64,000 nucleotides of DNA, taken from NCBI GenBank assembly GCA_015680905.1, contig CM027383.1, positions 92,640,001 to 92,704,000 of the forward strand. Reading direction: 5' to 3'. The position numbers and the translations under genes were made by a program. The notes under the pieces are model-generated. The model searched no databases, was not told the DNA's origin, and was given only the letters and a program-made list of their open reading frames with translations. Every line of letters begins with the position of its first letter. Within the stretch, counting starts at the first letter, position 1. Of the stretch, positions 1 through 11,527 are shown piece after piece. The DNA is from Coptis chinensis. Lineage: Eukaryota > Streptophyta > Magnoliopsida > Ranunculales > Ranunculaceae.

Positions 1-928
1 AGACGGGGAGAAAGATGCAAATCAAGATCAATGAAATTTATGGAATTCAAAAGATTAGCCTATATGGATTTTTTTTTTAATTTTAGAAATTACTTATTTT
101 ATGTATTTTCATTATTTAGGATTCTAATGTGTTTTTAGATGTTTCCAGATTGGTATTTGAAGTGTTTTAAGTAGTTTAGGCCAATTTAATCAGTAGTATC
201 AATTTATGATTTTTCTGGATGTTTCCATTTCCAATTTGAAGTGTTTAGAAGTCTATAAATATGGCTCTAAGTTGTAATACGAAAGTTAGCTTATTGATTA
301 ATGAAAATTTGTTTAGAGAAGTGTTTTATCTTGTTTATCTCTCATATCTTGGTATTCTATTAGTGGAATCAACAAGTCTTGGATGCCTTTCGATTTTCAA
401 ATAAGTTCTTTGTGAATTTCAATTGATTCAAAGGAAGTTCATTGAGTTCCAGGTAACGTTATGTGTGACGTTCAACTGATTCGATAGAAAAGCAATAGTT
501 TGTCAACCACGCCGTGCATCACAAAGTTAACACTTTTTTCCTTTGTTGTGCAATATTTAAGTATGTATACCCAAACTAAATGATGGGTTAGTTTTGCCAA
601 TTGTTGTTGAATTGACTTTTTCATATCTCTCACAAAATTGGATTTTTGAAGATGAATGATGATCATACAAGCACAACCAAACAAAAATATTATACGATTA
701 TTTGTTTAATTTATTCCATAAATGTGAACAAAAATTGAAAGTGGATAATATAATTGGCTATGAGAGATGAGTTATTCAAATGAAGAAGATAAATATAGGG
801 GAAATAGAAATAGGAAATGGGGAAGGTGAGTAACAAGAGAGAAATTAAGGTAAAAGTATAAGAAAACAAGAAAAGTTATGTGGAAAATTAACTGATGATG
901 AGAAATATAAAGAAAAAAATGAGATATC
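1..928. other. AT-rich intergenic DNA, no gene seen
   Basis: No reading frame here has a recognisable domain or convincing composition. The sequence is AT-rich with short homopolymers. I see no LTR end, inverted repeat or RNA gene. Confidence 0.5.
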
Positions 929-1144
929 TAGTTGTTTTCCCGCTTAACAACTTTTCCGCCAAATTCATTATGTCATTTGTCATCTTACAGGTGAAGGACT
1001 GACAAACTCATATGTATTGTATATCAACAACTTGACTATTTTTAGCTGTTTTCCCGCCTAACATTTTTCCCGCCAAATCCATTATATCCTTTGTCATCTT
1101 ATATGTGAGAGACTTACAAACTCACGTGTATTGTATATCAACAA
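929..1144. repeat. Tandem duplication of a ~102-bp segment
   Basis: Two diverged copies lie at 929-1031 and 1043-1144, offset by about 114 bp. Each begins TAG[T/C]TGTTTTCCCGC, contains CCGCCAAAT and TTTGTCATCTTA, and ends TGTATTGTATATCAACAAC. Substitutions and small indels throughout show the duplication is not recent. No function is apparent. Confidence 0.8.
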
Positions 1145-1806
1145 CGTTACTGTCGAATACTAATTTTATAATTATTCGATCTACTAATGAAGTTTGGGAA
1201 TTACACCATGATTTGAAATTTCAGGTTTTGTTGGATTGTTGGAATGAGTTTGCAAAGAAGATAAAGTTTGTTAATTGTATTATTTTGCAAGGAAGATGGA
1301 TTTTGTTATTTTATTGTGTATATGTATATTTTTTGCATTTTGATTTAATGATCTATTTTATTTTGTTAATTTATTGTTTCACTTATTTTAATTATGTAAA
1401 AAAAAGAAAAAAACAAACTCAAATATCAAAACTTAATTTGGACCGTCTATTTATTTTTGGTTGTATGGATCTCAATGAAATTGAGTGGTCTTTATAAACA
1501 GTATCATAGGGGACAAAGAGAGAAAAAAGTGTAAGAGAATAGAGAAGGTGTAAGAGGTGAGAGAAAAGTAGTAGTAAACGGACGTGAGATAGTGATGTTT
1601 TGTTTTACTTGGAAGGCAAAAGTGTAAAGTTGGTGTTGAATTTGTCAAAATTGGCGGTTATGGCCGGTTGGAGCGCAATGGCTGACTCAGGAAATTACCC
1701 ATGAAACATGAAACATTATCACCTATACAGGGACTTGGATTGCAACACCCCTCGTTGTGTATTTGTACAGACGACAGAGAACTGAATTAGCTGCTTTAGC
1801 AGAATT
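1145..1806. other. AT-rich intergenic DNA
   Basis: A 130-codon open frame at 1105-1497 is rich in Phe, Ile and Tyr, as expected from translating AT-rich noncoding DNA, and has no recognisable motif. Purine-rich stretches (GAGAGAAAA types) occupy 1515-1580. I see nothing else. Confidence 0.4.
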
Positions 1807-2497
1807 TTATCGAGTAGCCAAGATCCTCCGTGCAGGGGCATTGGGATGAAATTCGACCCACTCTGCCATCGGTCTAAGCATTGGACCAAGCGCGTTGTTC
1901 TGTTTCGATTGTTCAAGCCAATACCCCGGTTTAGGTGATCCTACATTCTGCACGATTGAGTTGGCGTAGGTGATATGATCATGAGCTTTCTCTTTCAATC
2001 CTTATAGTAAAAAACATGTGAAACCCACCAAACTCCATTTCTGGCTTTGTAAATTGAGTTGGTGCAGTTGAAGACTTATTGACTTTAAGACGAAAATACT
2101 GGGATGGTTCGCTAAGCTCCCTACCAATCCAAACACATATAAAGGGTAAAGAAATCATTAAAAAAAACATAACAAACTTGAGATATAGGGTGAAACAACT
2201 GAAAATGACCTGTTGATATTGTTAAATAAAGCTCTTGCATGCCTATATAAACCCATTGTTTGGAACGACCATATCAGATTTCAGAAAGAGGAAATCTAAG
2301 GGTTTTAGCAACACAAGCTTGTAGGAAGAGAGGGAAGCTTGTGGGGGTTTTGAGTTTTGAGCCTTAGCAACTGTGGTGTCCAGAAATGCTATAATACCCA
2401 GCAATTGATTTCTCGCCTCCTCTCCTAAAAGCATGATTTCTGGTTTTCCTTCTATAGCCATTAAATTGTGGAACCAGCCTTCGAAATATCTTCCCAT
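1807..2497 (-). pseudogene. Possible exon remnants of an unidentified protein gene
   Basis: I do not recognise this protein. Three neighbouring minus-strand frames have protein-like rather than AT-biased composition. The first (2497-2243) starts MGRYFEGWFHNLMAIEGKPE. The second (about 2130-1998) reads WIGRELSEPSQYF and later KPEMEFGGFHMFF. The third (1998-1807) contains GSPKPGYWLEQSKQNN and EWVEFHPNAPARRI. A pyrimidine-rich tract ending in AAG precedes the third block on the minus strand, so the blocks could be exons with degraded splice sites. There is no uninterrupted frame across them. It could be a decayed host gene or a fragment carried by a transposon. Confidence 0.25.
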
Positions 2498-3087
2498 TAA
2501 GTTTTAGAGGGTGTCCATCTTTAAACGATGTGCATCTCCTTCCTCCTCAAACCTTGATTTGGTTCGGATCTTTGCATAGTGAAACTCAAAAACCAGTCCA
2601 AAAATAATTTCCCTCACTTCACTAATTTCAAGTGTTAGTTCTAACCTGTGTGGTTATTCGATTTCAACCTGTGTGCTCGGGATTTGATTTGTGTGGTCAA
2701 TTGGCGCGTATGTAATGCACGGCAAAGTTAGAGCTAGATTAGAGAGGAGTGACAGGGCAATGATTGTGGTCGTGCGTCATTGGTAAATAATTGTACTAGT
2801 CTGTAATTTTCATGTTCCATCACAGTGCATTTTAAAGTTGTGTAGGTCGTATGAGGTTTTTTAACCCTTAAGGGTTTTTCCACGTAATTTCTCTTGCTGC
2901 ATTTTAATTATCGTTCGTTGGTATTACTAGCCCAGTTTAATTTTGTTAATAATTGAAAAATTGCAACAAACATTGGGTACTTGCCTTGAATTATTAAGTA
3001 TACACCCGGGATAATTCATGGTTTTCAGGCAAGTGTAAGCCATCCTTTCTTACTCATTATGAAATTTTAGTTATATTTAAAGAGTTG
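2498..3087. other. Intergenic DNA
   Basis: Moderately AT-rich DNA with no supported gene. Short direct repeats (GTGTGGT-type words near 2640-2700) are the only structure noticed. Confidence 0.4.
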
Positions 3088-3280
3088 TGATAAGGAGAGA
3101 TCATTCTCTCTAAATTTTGGAGATCAAGGTAAATAGCCGTTGGATGGAGAAATTCCTTCTCGAGATCGAGGTTGTTGCATGGCCCACAACTGACAAATCA
3201 CACCAAACCGTATGATAATATCATCCAACGGCCGATATGAAGTGCGCACTAAATTTAGAAAGAATGATCTCTCCTTATCA
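3088..3280. mobile_element. MITE-like foldback element, 193 bp
   Basis: Terminal inverted repeats of 30 bp lie at 3088-3117 and 3251-3280 and differ at one position. The outer sequence is TGATAAGGAGAGATCATTCT. A second, inner inverted pair (CCGTTGGATG near 3137 and CATCCAACGG near 3220) makes a stem-in-stem structure. No target duplication is evident, so the superfamily is not assignable. There is no coding capacity; this is a non-autonomous element. Confidence 0.75.
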
Positions 3281-3501
3281 TTTGCCATATATAAATTAGG
3301 ACAATATATATCATAATAATGTCCTTTTTGTTTTGCAGGTAGTCAGTCACAAAGATATGGAAGCGTACAACATCTTAAACTTCATGGATAACCAAGTGAT
3401 CTAATCATCTTAAAAGCTTTAAGCCATTGGAAATTTTTGGGACAGCTAATTTACCCTTCATCTTTAGATATATCATTTTATCAGTTTAACTTGACAGGAA
3501 A

Positions 3502-6452
3502 TGTCACACCCCAAATTTCTAAAAAATAAAATAGGAAATTATCCTCACTCTATTCCATCTTCTAAAAACCCAAAATGAAACGAAACCCTAATAACCCATT
3601 ATTAAACACGATATAAAAAAAATGAGATCAAATTAAAACCAAAAGAACAACTCTTCATTCGCGAATAAAAACTATTACAATCAGTTCAACTTGAAAGGCA
3701 AATTAGTACCGCTTTCTCAAAATGGCATGTAGTTTCTTCCCAAGTAAGATTTAAATCCAAAAATACATTTCTAAGAAACTCATATAACAGTACTCATTAT
3801 TCCCATTTTCCAAATTAACTTATAATATATATACTACTTACATTCCACTTATTAAATACACATATGATAATTTAATTAAATATGAGTTTGATACACCTTA
3901 CTTTTAAGCCATCACGTCGTTTTAGGATAGGATATTTACGTCCCCTGTATACAAGATTAATAAATCCTACCCTCCTCCAAAACAGAGTTATACATCACAA
4001 TAACAGGATTTATCTCAGCCAGTCAAATTTCCGTTTATAGTCAAACTTTATTTAAGACATTGAAGTCTAATTGATAAAACATGGTTTGTCCCTCATATTC
4101 TGGGAATACCACTTATCATAATACTAATAGGTCATTCATGGCACATTCAATGAATATCTTGGGTCATTCTCACCACATTTAAGAAATACCCATCGTAACA
4201 CCAATAGGTCATTCATGACACATTCAATGAATACTTTGGGTCATTCCTGCCACCTTCAAGAAATACCCATCGTAACACCAACAAGTCATTCATGGCACAT
4301 TCAATGAATACATTTTTAAATAACTACTATCACGTACACAATTTAATACTAACACTGTACACATATAGTTATCACGGAAATTAATATATAATATATAATA
4401 TGGTGGCTGCACCTTTACAAAAGGCTGCCTACGTATCCAATCTTTTAAGATTAGAATCAAGCCTTATGTAGCTCTTAACCAATTTATCAATATACTTGTA
4501 TGTGCCTTTAAAGAAAACAACAATTTATATTATATAGAATCACATGCAATAAGTTTCAAATACTCCCACAATCATATACATAAAGTTTCATCCCCATAGA
4601 TACCTTATGAATCTTTCAGTCCAAAAAACTCAAAAATGGATATTTCTCTACTTCGATTATCCAAAAACGATTTTATGAACCTTGTCGGTTCCAAATAAAA
4701 CCACAGTCTAAAAGTAGGCTAAAAACACTATATAAACACCCAAGAAAATTTTAAGAGACTCTTAATTCATTACTAGACATATTTCTCAAAACAGGTTCGT
4801 GCACATAAAAGATAACACGGTAGGTTTTCTAGCCAACTTGTTAATGCTATAGTTTTTCTACATTCATCCAAATGACATGTAACTTAATTATTTATAAACT
4901 AGGGTATGTAGAATTATTTTTTTATGTAGAACCCGAAGTCCCAACCTCAGTCCATCTAAAAGAAAACTTAGGTCGAAAACGGTAAAAATATTAATTTTCA
5001 ACAAACTAGAATTCTGACGCGTTATTTTTCGGAGACCACAACTCTTTCCACAAGTGTCTAATCACTACAAGGCTTTTTGCGTTGAAAAGATGACTCTCAA
5101 AACTTACTTTTTCATGTTTTATAAAAATACTAACTCTCACTTTAACTATATGAAAACTGGACTTGAACACAGTGCTAATCAATGTGGTGTGAACCATGTC
5201 AAGTATAACGTTAGCATTCACTGGTAATATTTCGAAACCAACAAGTAGCTCTTGTCTCGATCATTGCAGGATATTTGAAACAAAAGTCACATTATTAAAC
5301 CGTTCAGTCCATATAGATTGAAAACTAAAGTGGAAAAAGACTTACCTGAACAGGAAGGGCAGATGGGCCAGCCTATATCACACAATGCCCAATAAAGCCA
5401 GGGCAAAACGTCATCTACAACTTCAATTAGGGCCAAAGAGGGACACTTTGGTGGCATTCTCACATCCTCTAGCTAAGAGCAACAGTTCATGATGCAGTTG
5501 TTATCTTGCCCAAGCGCGGTGTACCTTATCCATTCCCTAAACCCCACAAGGAGGTGGTAATGATATTATGTACGCTGTAAGTCTGATCATGGGCTTATGA
5601 GGACATGGATTTCTAACTTAAACTTTTTATTTTATTGAGAGAGAACTTATGAGGAGATCAAAGAGAGCATTTCTCGTGTCAACTTCAACAATTCAACGTC
5701 CAGTCCATGATATTTTCTCCTCTTTTATTCCATCCTTTGTAATCATATTGAAGACCAAAGCAGAACCTGTTTTGACCGAAGCATACCATAACAAGGTCTA
5801 GACTTTCTCCAGAGGATATCTTGGTAGGTCGAATTGTCTGTAAAAGCTGGTACCACTTGACGAAGGAGCCTCATTTCATCGACTTGCAGTTGAGCAGAGC
5901 AATATACGAACCACGTCGCATCCTATTAGTAAAATAGGACGGGGATCTATGTTGGTTTCAGTTATATCTAAGGAAGATGTAAAAAAATATTCCAAGGAAG
6001 ATCTCTAAGGTTTACAAACTCATAAGAGACAGCTGCAATGGTGTGCTTTGTTCATGGAAAGAAGACATGAATCCAAGTGATAGATTTTTCAGTATCACAA
6101 TATACAATCCAAAATGCCAAAGATTGGGTGAGACTGCCAAACCTACAGTGCATCCATTGTCAGCGGTGGCCGTGGGATTTGGGCGGCCATACTTTTAGAA
6201 TTGGTTTTCATACCCTCTCATATAACACCCCTCTCCCAAAACTAAAAGGGAGGGTTCGGTTGTAACCAAACCCCCTTATATTTCTCCCACGTTTTTCTCC
6301 TTCTTCCTTTATCTTATTATTATTATTATTATTAAAACCCACAGACCCATTTTGTAGATAATAGGTCCATGTCCAAATAATATTAATTAACAAAATAAAA
6401 TACATGCTATAAATATTTATTTATTTAATTAAAAAAAATTAGGGTTGTTATA
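3502..6452 (+). mobile_element. Solo LTR, about 2.95 kb, with 5-bp TSD
   Basis: The segment begins TGTCACACCCC and ends GGGTTGTTATA, so the terminal CA has become TA. It is bounded by the direct repeat GGAAA at 3497-3501 and 6453-6457, the 5-bp duplication expected of LTR retrotransposon integration. No internal coding region is present, so it is a single LTR left by recombination between the two LTRs of a former element. Long LTRs starting TGT(C/A)ACACCCC are typical of the Tekay/Del chromovirus lineage of Ty3 elements; that lineage call is inference. A TTATATTTCTCCC stretch near 6275 would suit a TATA/R boundary close to the 3' end, supporting plus orientation. Confidence 0.8.
4102..4311 (+). 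repeat. 77-bp tandem repeat inside the solo LTR, 2.7 copies
   Basis: The word GTCATTCATGGCACATTCAA recurs with starts at 4131, 4208 and 4285 (one copy has GACACA), a constant 77-bp spacing. Each unit also carries GAAATACCCATCGTAACACC. It lies in the presumptive U3 part of the LTR, where tandem repeats can act as enhancers; that role is inference. Confidence 0.85.
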
Positions 6453-6633
6453 GGAAACTCGTCAATAAACTGGTGTGACATTGACATACCTATCGTCGAA
6501 GATCTAAATTGTCTACTGCTGCAGAGGTATTTTTTTTTTTTTTTTTTTTGGATAATAAACAGAGTTACTTGTAGTTGGAGTCTTGTGTAGGATAATATAT
6601 GCATGTCCTCACAGATTTACTGGGATGCATAAG

Positions 6634-6952
6634 TGTAGAATTAAACAACCTAATCAAAGAGACTATGAACACAAGAATTTATAGTGGTTCGGTGCCAATA
6701 CGACATCCTACATCTACGGGAGAAGAAGAAAATGTTTATTGCTTGATTGATTTTGGTTTGTGTTACAGATGTGTTTATATAGCACAACATGAGTACATAT
6801 TCGTGTCTCTTTTGTTTCTAAAAGGATTGGAGACTTTTCTTTATAGAAACCATACGAATCTATCGAACCTCTGTCAAAACTGACTAGGGCGTGCCTGCGC
6901 TTTTATCATGTGCAACCTGAGTGCGTCCACGCCTTCTCTGACTTCTCCTACA
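6634..6952 (-). repeat. 3' LTR of the Copia element
   Basis: It starts TGTAGAATTAAAC and ends CTCCTACA in plus orientation, and is nearly identical to 12498-12818. It contains a GC-rich word at 6887-6900 (GGGCGTGCCTGCGC). Divergence from its partner is visible by eye (for example ATACGACATC versus ATGCGGCAGC), so the insertion is not very recent. Confidence 0.93.
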
Positions 6953-6962
6953 CTCCCTCTCA
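6953..6962 (-). other. Copia polypurine tract
   Basis: On the minus strand the sequence directly upstream of the 3' LTR reads ACTTGAGAGGGAG and then TGTAGG. The purine run abuts the LTR terminus as a plus-strand primer site should. Confidence 0.8.
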
Positions 6963-6989
6963 AGTTGGTGCGAAGATATCCAGCGAACC

Positions 6990-8560
6990 CAATTTGGAGA
7001 GAATATCATGGAACTTGGAAGCTGAAAGTCCATTGGTAAAATTGTTTGCAAGCTGTTGGTCGCTTCGAACAAAGGAAGTAGTGACAATCTTAGACTGTAT
7101 TTTTTCACGCACAAAATGACAGTCAACTTCAATATGTTTAGTTCATTCTCTCATGAAACAACGGATTTGCAGCAATGTGCATAGCAGCTTGATTATCATA
7201 GTAAAGTGTAGTTGGCAGATGCAACCCAAAACACAAATCTTTCAGAAGAGCGCGAAGCCATATGATTTCACTGGTGGTGGAAGCCATAGCCCTGTACTCA
7301 GCTTCTGCACTAGAACGAGCCACTACATTCTGTTTCTTGCTCTTCCAAGTGACTAAATTACCTTCCACAAAGGTACAATAACCGGAGGTAGACTGCCAAT
7401 CAACTTGACATCCTACCTAATCAGCATCTGTATAAGCAGTAATAGATGTATGCCCATTTTTCTACATCCAAATACCTCTGTCTGGTGACCCTTTCAGATA
7501 CTGCAGTATTTTAGAAACTACATTCATATGTGGAGTCCTTGGAGCATGCATAAAACGACTAACCAAGCTTATTGCATAAGAAATATCTGGTTGGGTAATA
7601 GTTAAATATATAAGTTTATCAACTAATCGCTGATATTGACCAATGTCAGTAAGAAGATCACCGGTGTTGTTCAACTTGGCTCCACTGTCAGTTGGAGAAT
7701 CAGATGGTTTTACCCCCAGCTTGCCTGCTTCACTCAAAAGATCCAACACATACTTTCTTTGATTAAGAAATATGCCTCTCTTTGAATAAGCAATCTCGAT
7801 CCCAAGAAAGTACTTCATAATACCCAGATCCTTGATGGAAAATTTCTTGTGCAGTAACTCCTTGAGCTTAGAGATTTCGATATGATCATTACCCGTGATA
7901 ACTATGTCATCAACATAAATAAGAACAATAACCAAGCCTGACCTGCTAGATTTAACAAATAAGGAAGGATCAACATCACTTCGCTTAAGGCTGGTCATAG
8001 CTAGAACAGAACTGAACTTGGCATACCACGCTCGTGGAGATTGTTTAAGTCCATAGATAGCCTTTTTTAACATGCATACTAATCAAACCTTAGTCTCCTT
8101 CGGATGTCCAGGTGGGATGCTCATATACACTTCTTCTTTAAGATCTCCGTGTAAGAATGCATTTTTCACATCCATCTGAAACAATTTCCAGTCTTGATTT
8201 ACAACTAGAGATACAAGAACTTTAAATGTGTGCATCTTTGCAACTGGTGCAAAAGTCTCCTTGTAGTCCTGACCATATGTTTGGGTGAATCCCCTTGCAA
8301 CGAGTCGAGCTTTAGACCTTTCTAAGGAACCATCACTGTTGAACTTGTTTCTGAACATCCAACGACAATCAACTGTTTTCTTTCCGTAAGGTAGCATAAC
8401 AATCTCCTAAGTTTTATTCTCGTCTAGAGCACGAAGTTCTTCTTGCATTGTAGTTCTCCATACTAGATGAGAGTTAGCTTCTCTAAAGTTCTTGGGTTCT
8501 TGCACATCATTGACTGTACTCAAGAAAGCATGATGAGATGAAGTGATATTGGCATACATT
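6990..8560 (-). pseudogene. Copia reverse transcriptase and RNase H (broken)
   Basis: RT fragments run 8397-8083 (CRWMFRNKFNSDGS, then FAPVAKMHTFKVLV) and 8073-7462. The latter includes AIYGLKQSPRAWY and the catalytic LIYVDDIVITG box with both aspartates retained. RNase H follows at about 7450-7138, with ARSSAEAEYRAMAS and DNQAAMHIAANP. A frameshift separates the two RT blocks. A stop at 7417-7419 replaces the Trp of the conserved TDADW motif, and another stop follows RGIWM near 7462. The domain would copy element RNA to DNA and remove the RNA strand; the copy is inactive as read. Confidence 0.92.
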
Positions 8561-8716
8561 ATATACTCCTATAGAGGATATGAAACATCATGCAAGGAAT
8601 AAAAATTCCTGTGAATCACTGGAGGATGCAGTTCTCTATCAGATTTATAGTAATCCTTGAGAGTTACTGGAGGTCGTCTCTCTCGTTCAGATTGTCGAGA
8701 AACTGGAGGAGCACTA

Positions 8717-8867
8717 GAGCGCGCCCGCGCCTCAGTTTGCTCATTTCGATTCTTCTACTGGACATGGACGAAGACCAGAGCGCGCCTGCACCTCAGTTGG
8801 CTCAATTTGGGAGCGCGCCTGCGCCTCTTCTACTGGACATGGATGAAGACCAGAGCGGGCCCACGCT
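8717..8867. repeat. Array of four or more GC-rich ~15-bp modules inside Copia pol
   Basis: Modules at 8717-8732 (GAGCGCGCCCGCGCCT), 8778-8793, 8811-8826 and 8852-8867 (GAGCGGGCCCACGCTT) are separated by 18-45 bp spacers. A longer unit containing TCTACTGGACATGGA and GAAGACCAGAGCG is itself duplicated. The array lies in the variable linker between integrase and RT. Similar modules occur in the Copia LTRs and in the unrelated Athila elements. Confidence 0.8.
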
Positions 8868-9019
8868 TTTGCTTCAGTAGAACCCAATTCTTCAGCGGTG
8901 GGAACTATACCTTCTCCAACCATTAGGACAGGAACACTACCATCACCAACTGCTGGGAGAGGTGCCAAATCGGTCGTAACAACTAGGAGAGGTGCCAATC
9001 CTAAAACTTTGGATTCGTG

Positions 9020-10165
9020 TAGGGGTTAGGAGAGGCCCTAAACATTTAAAGGGGGCCCTACCTAAAATCAAGATAGGGCAGTCGGGCCGGTCACAAGTCT
9101 AAATCTCAAGGAACTACCACAGCCCTTTTCTTTGGGGCGGGCCTATATATATATATATATATATTTTTTACTACATTAGTTTTAAAACTCATTTATATTA
9201 CAAAAATGTACAATAATCTACAAACTCAAAGTCCAACCAATCTAGAATAATCAGATAAGTCAAAAATTTAAAATGCACATCCACAATCTAATGAACCCAA
9301 GTACATCGAGAGTTGAAATTTGTTCTTCCTTGTACTCAAACCTCACTAAAATTACATTTAACATTGAAATACATAGACAAATAATTATATTATCATTTTA
9401 AAGGAAGAAGTAATAGATATAAAGAAGAAACATAATAGTTTTGGTTAAGGGTCATGGAAGTTGTTAAACTATTTGTAATATCATAAATTATTTCTATAAT
9501 AGATTCAAACAAATATAATATTACCTTTCTTCTAATTTAAAAAGTGATTCAAGCTTTTGATTGGAAATGAAAATATTGGCTTTGAATATGGAAATGAAAA
9601 TTACAAATGGCATTTTGAACAGGTTGTTTTGGATGAAAGGTTTGAGATTACAATTGTCATTTTTCGAAACAAACTTTTAGTTTTTTGGTTTGTGAATTGT
9701 ATTTAAATGTATTATGGACTTTACTTGATGATCAAAGGAATAAAGACAACCGACTTGACTTGGATGTGAATAAAATTAATTTATAAGAAATAAGTAAGTG
9801 AAAAGACAAAGAATAAAATATTTATTCGACAATTATGGATGATTTAAAGGAAAGTGAAAAGTCTTATTTTTATTAGGCTAGTGTGGTTCATTAAGTTTTT
9901 GTTATACAAACAACATCGAAGGCCCCTTGGGTGTAAGTGGAGGGTTTTACAAAGGACAATGTTATTTTAAGAAAATATTTCGTGGGAGGGCTTTAGTTGG
10001 ACAAATTCCCAAATTTATTTATAGCATGAGGGCTAATGAGGGCTGAATTAGGGTAGGGCCTATGTTTTAGAACAGGGCGGGACGACCGACCTAAACTAAA
10101 CAATGGAGGCTTTAGTTGTGAGTGGCTTTATAACAGTGGTCGTTAGGGCCAAATTCCCACCCCTA
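9020..10165. mobile_element. hAT-like non-autonomous insertion in the Copia linker
   Basis: The ends are TAGGGGTTAGGAGAGGCCCTAA on the left and, reverse-complemented, TAGGGGTGGGAATTTGGCCC on the right. The shared TAGGGGT...GGCCCTAA resembles hAT termini, and subterminal GGGCCGG words are present. The octamer GATTCGTG (9012-9019) precedes the left end and GAATCGTG (10174-10181) follows 8 bp beyond the right end, suggesting an imperfect 8-bp TSD with a small offset I cannot explain. Copia coding resumes on both sides. No transposase frame is seen inside, and the interior is AT-rich with a (TA)n tract near 9147. Confidence 0.65.
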
Positions 10166-10181
10166 AGGCACTTGAATCGTG

Positions 10182-11440
10182 AAAGAAAACTTCAGATTCC
10201 ATAAATTGTACATCACGAGAGACAACCAGTTTTCTTGTTATCGGATTGTAATATATGTAGCCTTTCTGTGTGGTAGATTAACCAACAAACAACATACATT
10301 GAGTAGCCTGAGCGTCAAATTTATCTCGATGAATAGCTTGTTGATGCACATAACAAACACACCCAAACACTCGCAGATGAGAGAGATCCAGCGAGCCTAG
10401 ATTTGAGCACTTCCAATGGAGATTTAAAACCAAGAACCCGACTGGGAAGACGGTTAATCAAATAAGCAGTAGTTAGGACGCCATGAGACCAGTATTGCTT
10501 AGGAATATTCATGCCCAACATAAGAACACTAGTGGTCTCCAAAAGGTGTCTGTTCTTTCTTTCAGCCACGCCATTCTGCTGAGATGTGCCAACACAACTA
10601 GTTTGATGAATTATCCCCTGGTTACGAAGGTACGCAGCTAACAGACCTTTGCAAAACTCAGTGCCATTGTCAGATCTAAACATCTTGATTTTTGCACCAA
10701 ATTGATTAGTAATCATAGTATGAAAATCTTTGAACACATTCACAACCCCAGTCTTCGATTTCAATAAATATAACTATGTAGCATGAGATTTATCATCAAT
10801 AAACAACACAAAATACTTATAGTCATCATAAGAATTAACGGGAGCAGGTCCCCATAAATCAGAGTGAATTAACTCAAACAACTTATTAGACATAGAATTC
10901 GAGTTTGGAAAAGATAAACGAGTTTGTTTAGAAAATTGACAAACATCACAAACATCATAAGAGTTTATAGAAACATGTGGAAACAAATTTGACAGGACAT
11001 AACTAGATGGATGCCCAAGTCTTTTATGCAAAATTCGACTCTCAAGTAAATCACTAGCTTGACACGCCTTCTTATGCGACTTCAACAAATAGAGTCCATT
11101 GGAATAAATTCCTTCACCAATCGTCCTCTTTGACTTTCGATCCTGAAAGACGACAGAGTTAGGAGAAAAAATGACATAACAATTTAAAGAATTTTTAAGT
11201 TTGCCAATAGATAGAAGTTGAACAGGGAATGAAGGAACAACTATAGCATCACTCTTGAGACTTTGATTAAAAAAATCCACTTGACCACTACCTAGAATAG
11301 GAACGGTGGAGCCATTGGCTATGGAAATATTATGTTTTTCAGTTTTGGACACAAAATTATGGACAGAGGCAGGGCAATTAGCCATATGCCCAATAGCCCT
11401 TGAATCAATTATCTATGAGTTACTATTTTCTGGCACAGTA
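10182..11440 (-). pseudogene. Copia protease and integrase (broken)
   Basis: The protease start near 11410 reads IIDSRAIGHM, so the catalytic D-S/T-G triplet is DSR, which should abolish aspartic protease activity. A stop at 11413-11415 replaces the Trp usually just before it. Integrase follows: zinc-binding LHKRLGHPSSY with CDVC, then HSDLWGPAPVNSY (first Asp), FRSDNGTEFCKG (second Asp) and QQNGVAERKNRHLLE (Glu). A TAG at 10774-10776 replaces the Trp of the usual TWLYL motif, and a frameshift near 10410 interrupts the C-terminal part. The enzyme would insert element DNA into the genome; it is not intact. Confidence 0.9.
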
Positions 11441-11527
11441 AAATAGGTATGTAAATTACCTAACACATGAGTTGAGGCAAACTGACCTTTGTTAGATGAC
11501 ATGGACTTAGTGAGTTGAAAATTTGAC

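Noticed and set aside
6208-6405. Small minus-strand frame in the solo LTR
   Set aside because: Asn/Lys run from an ATT repeat, with no coding signal; it lies near the presumed R/U5 region.
8590-8998. Three overlapping frames rich in Arg/Ala/Pro
   Set aside because: They are translations of the GC-rich module array inside the Copia pol linker; the element's own coding strand is minus.
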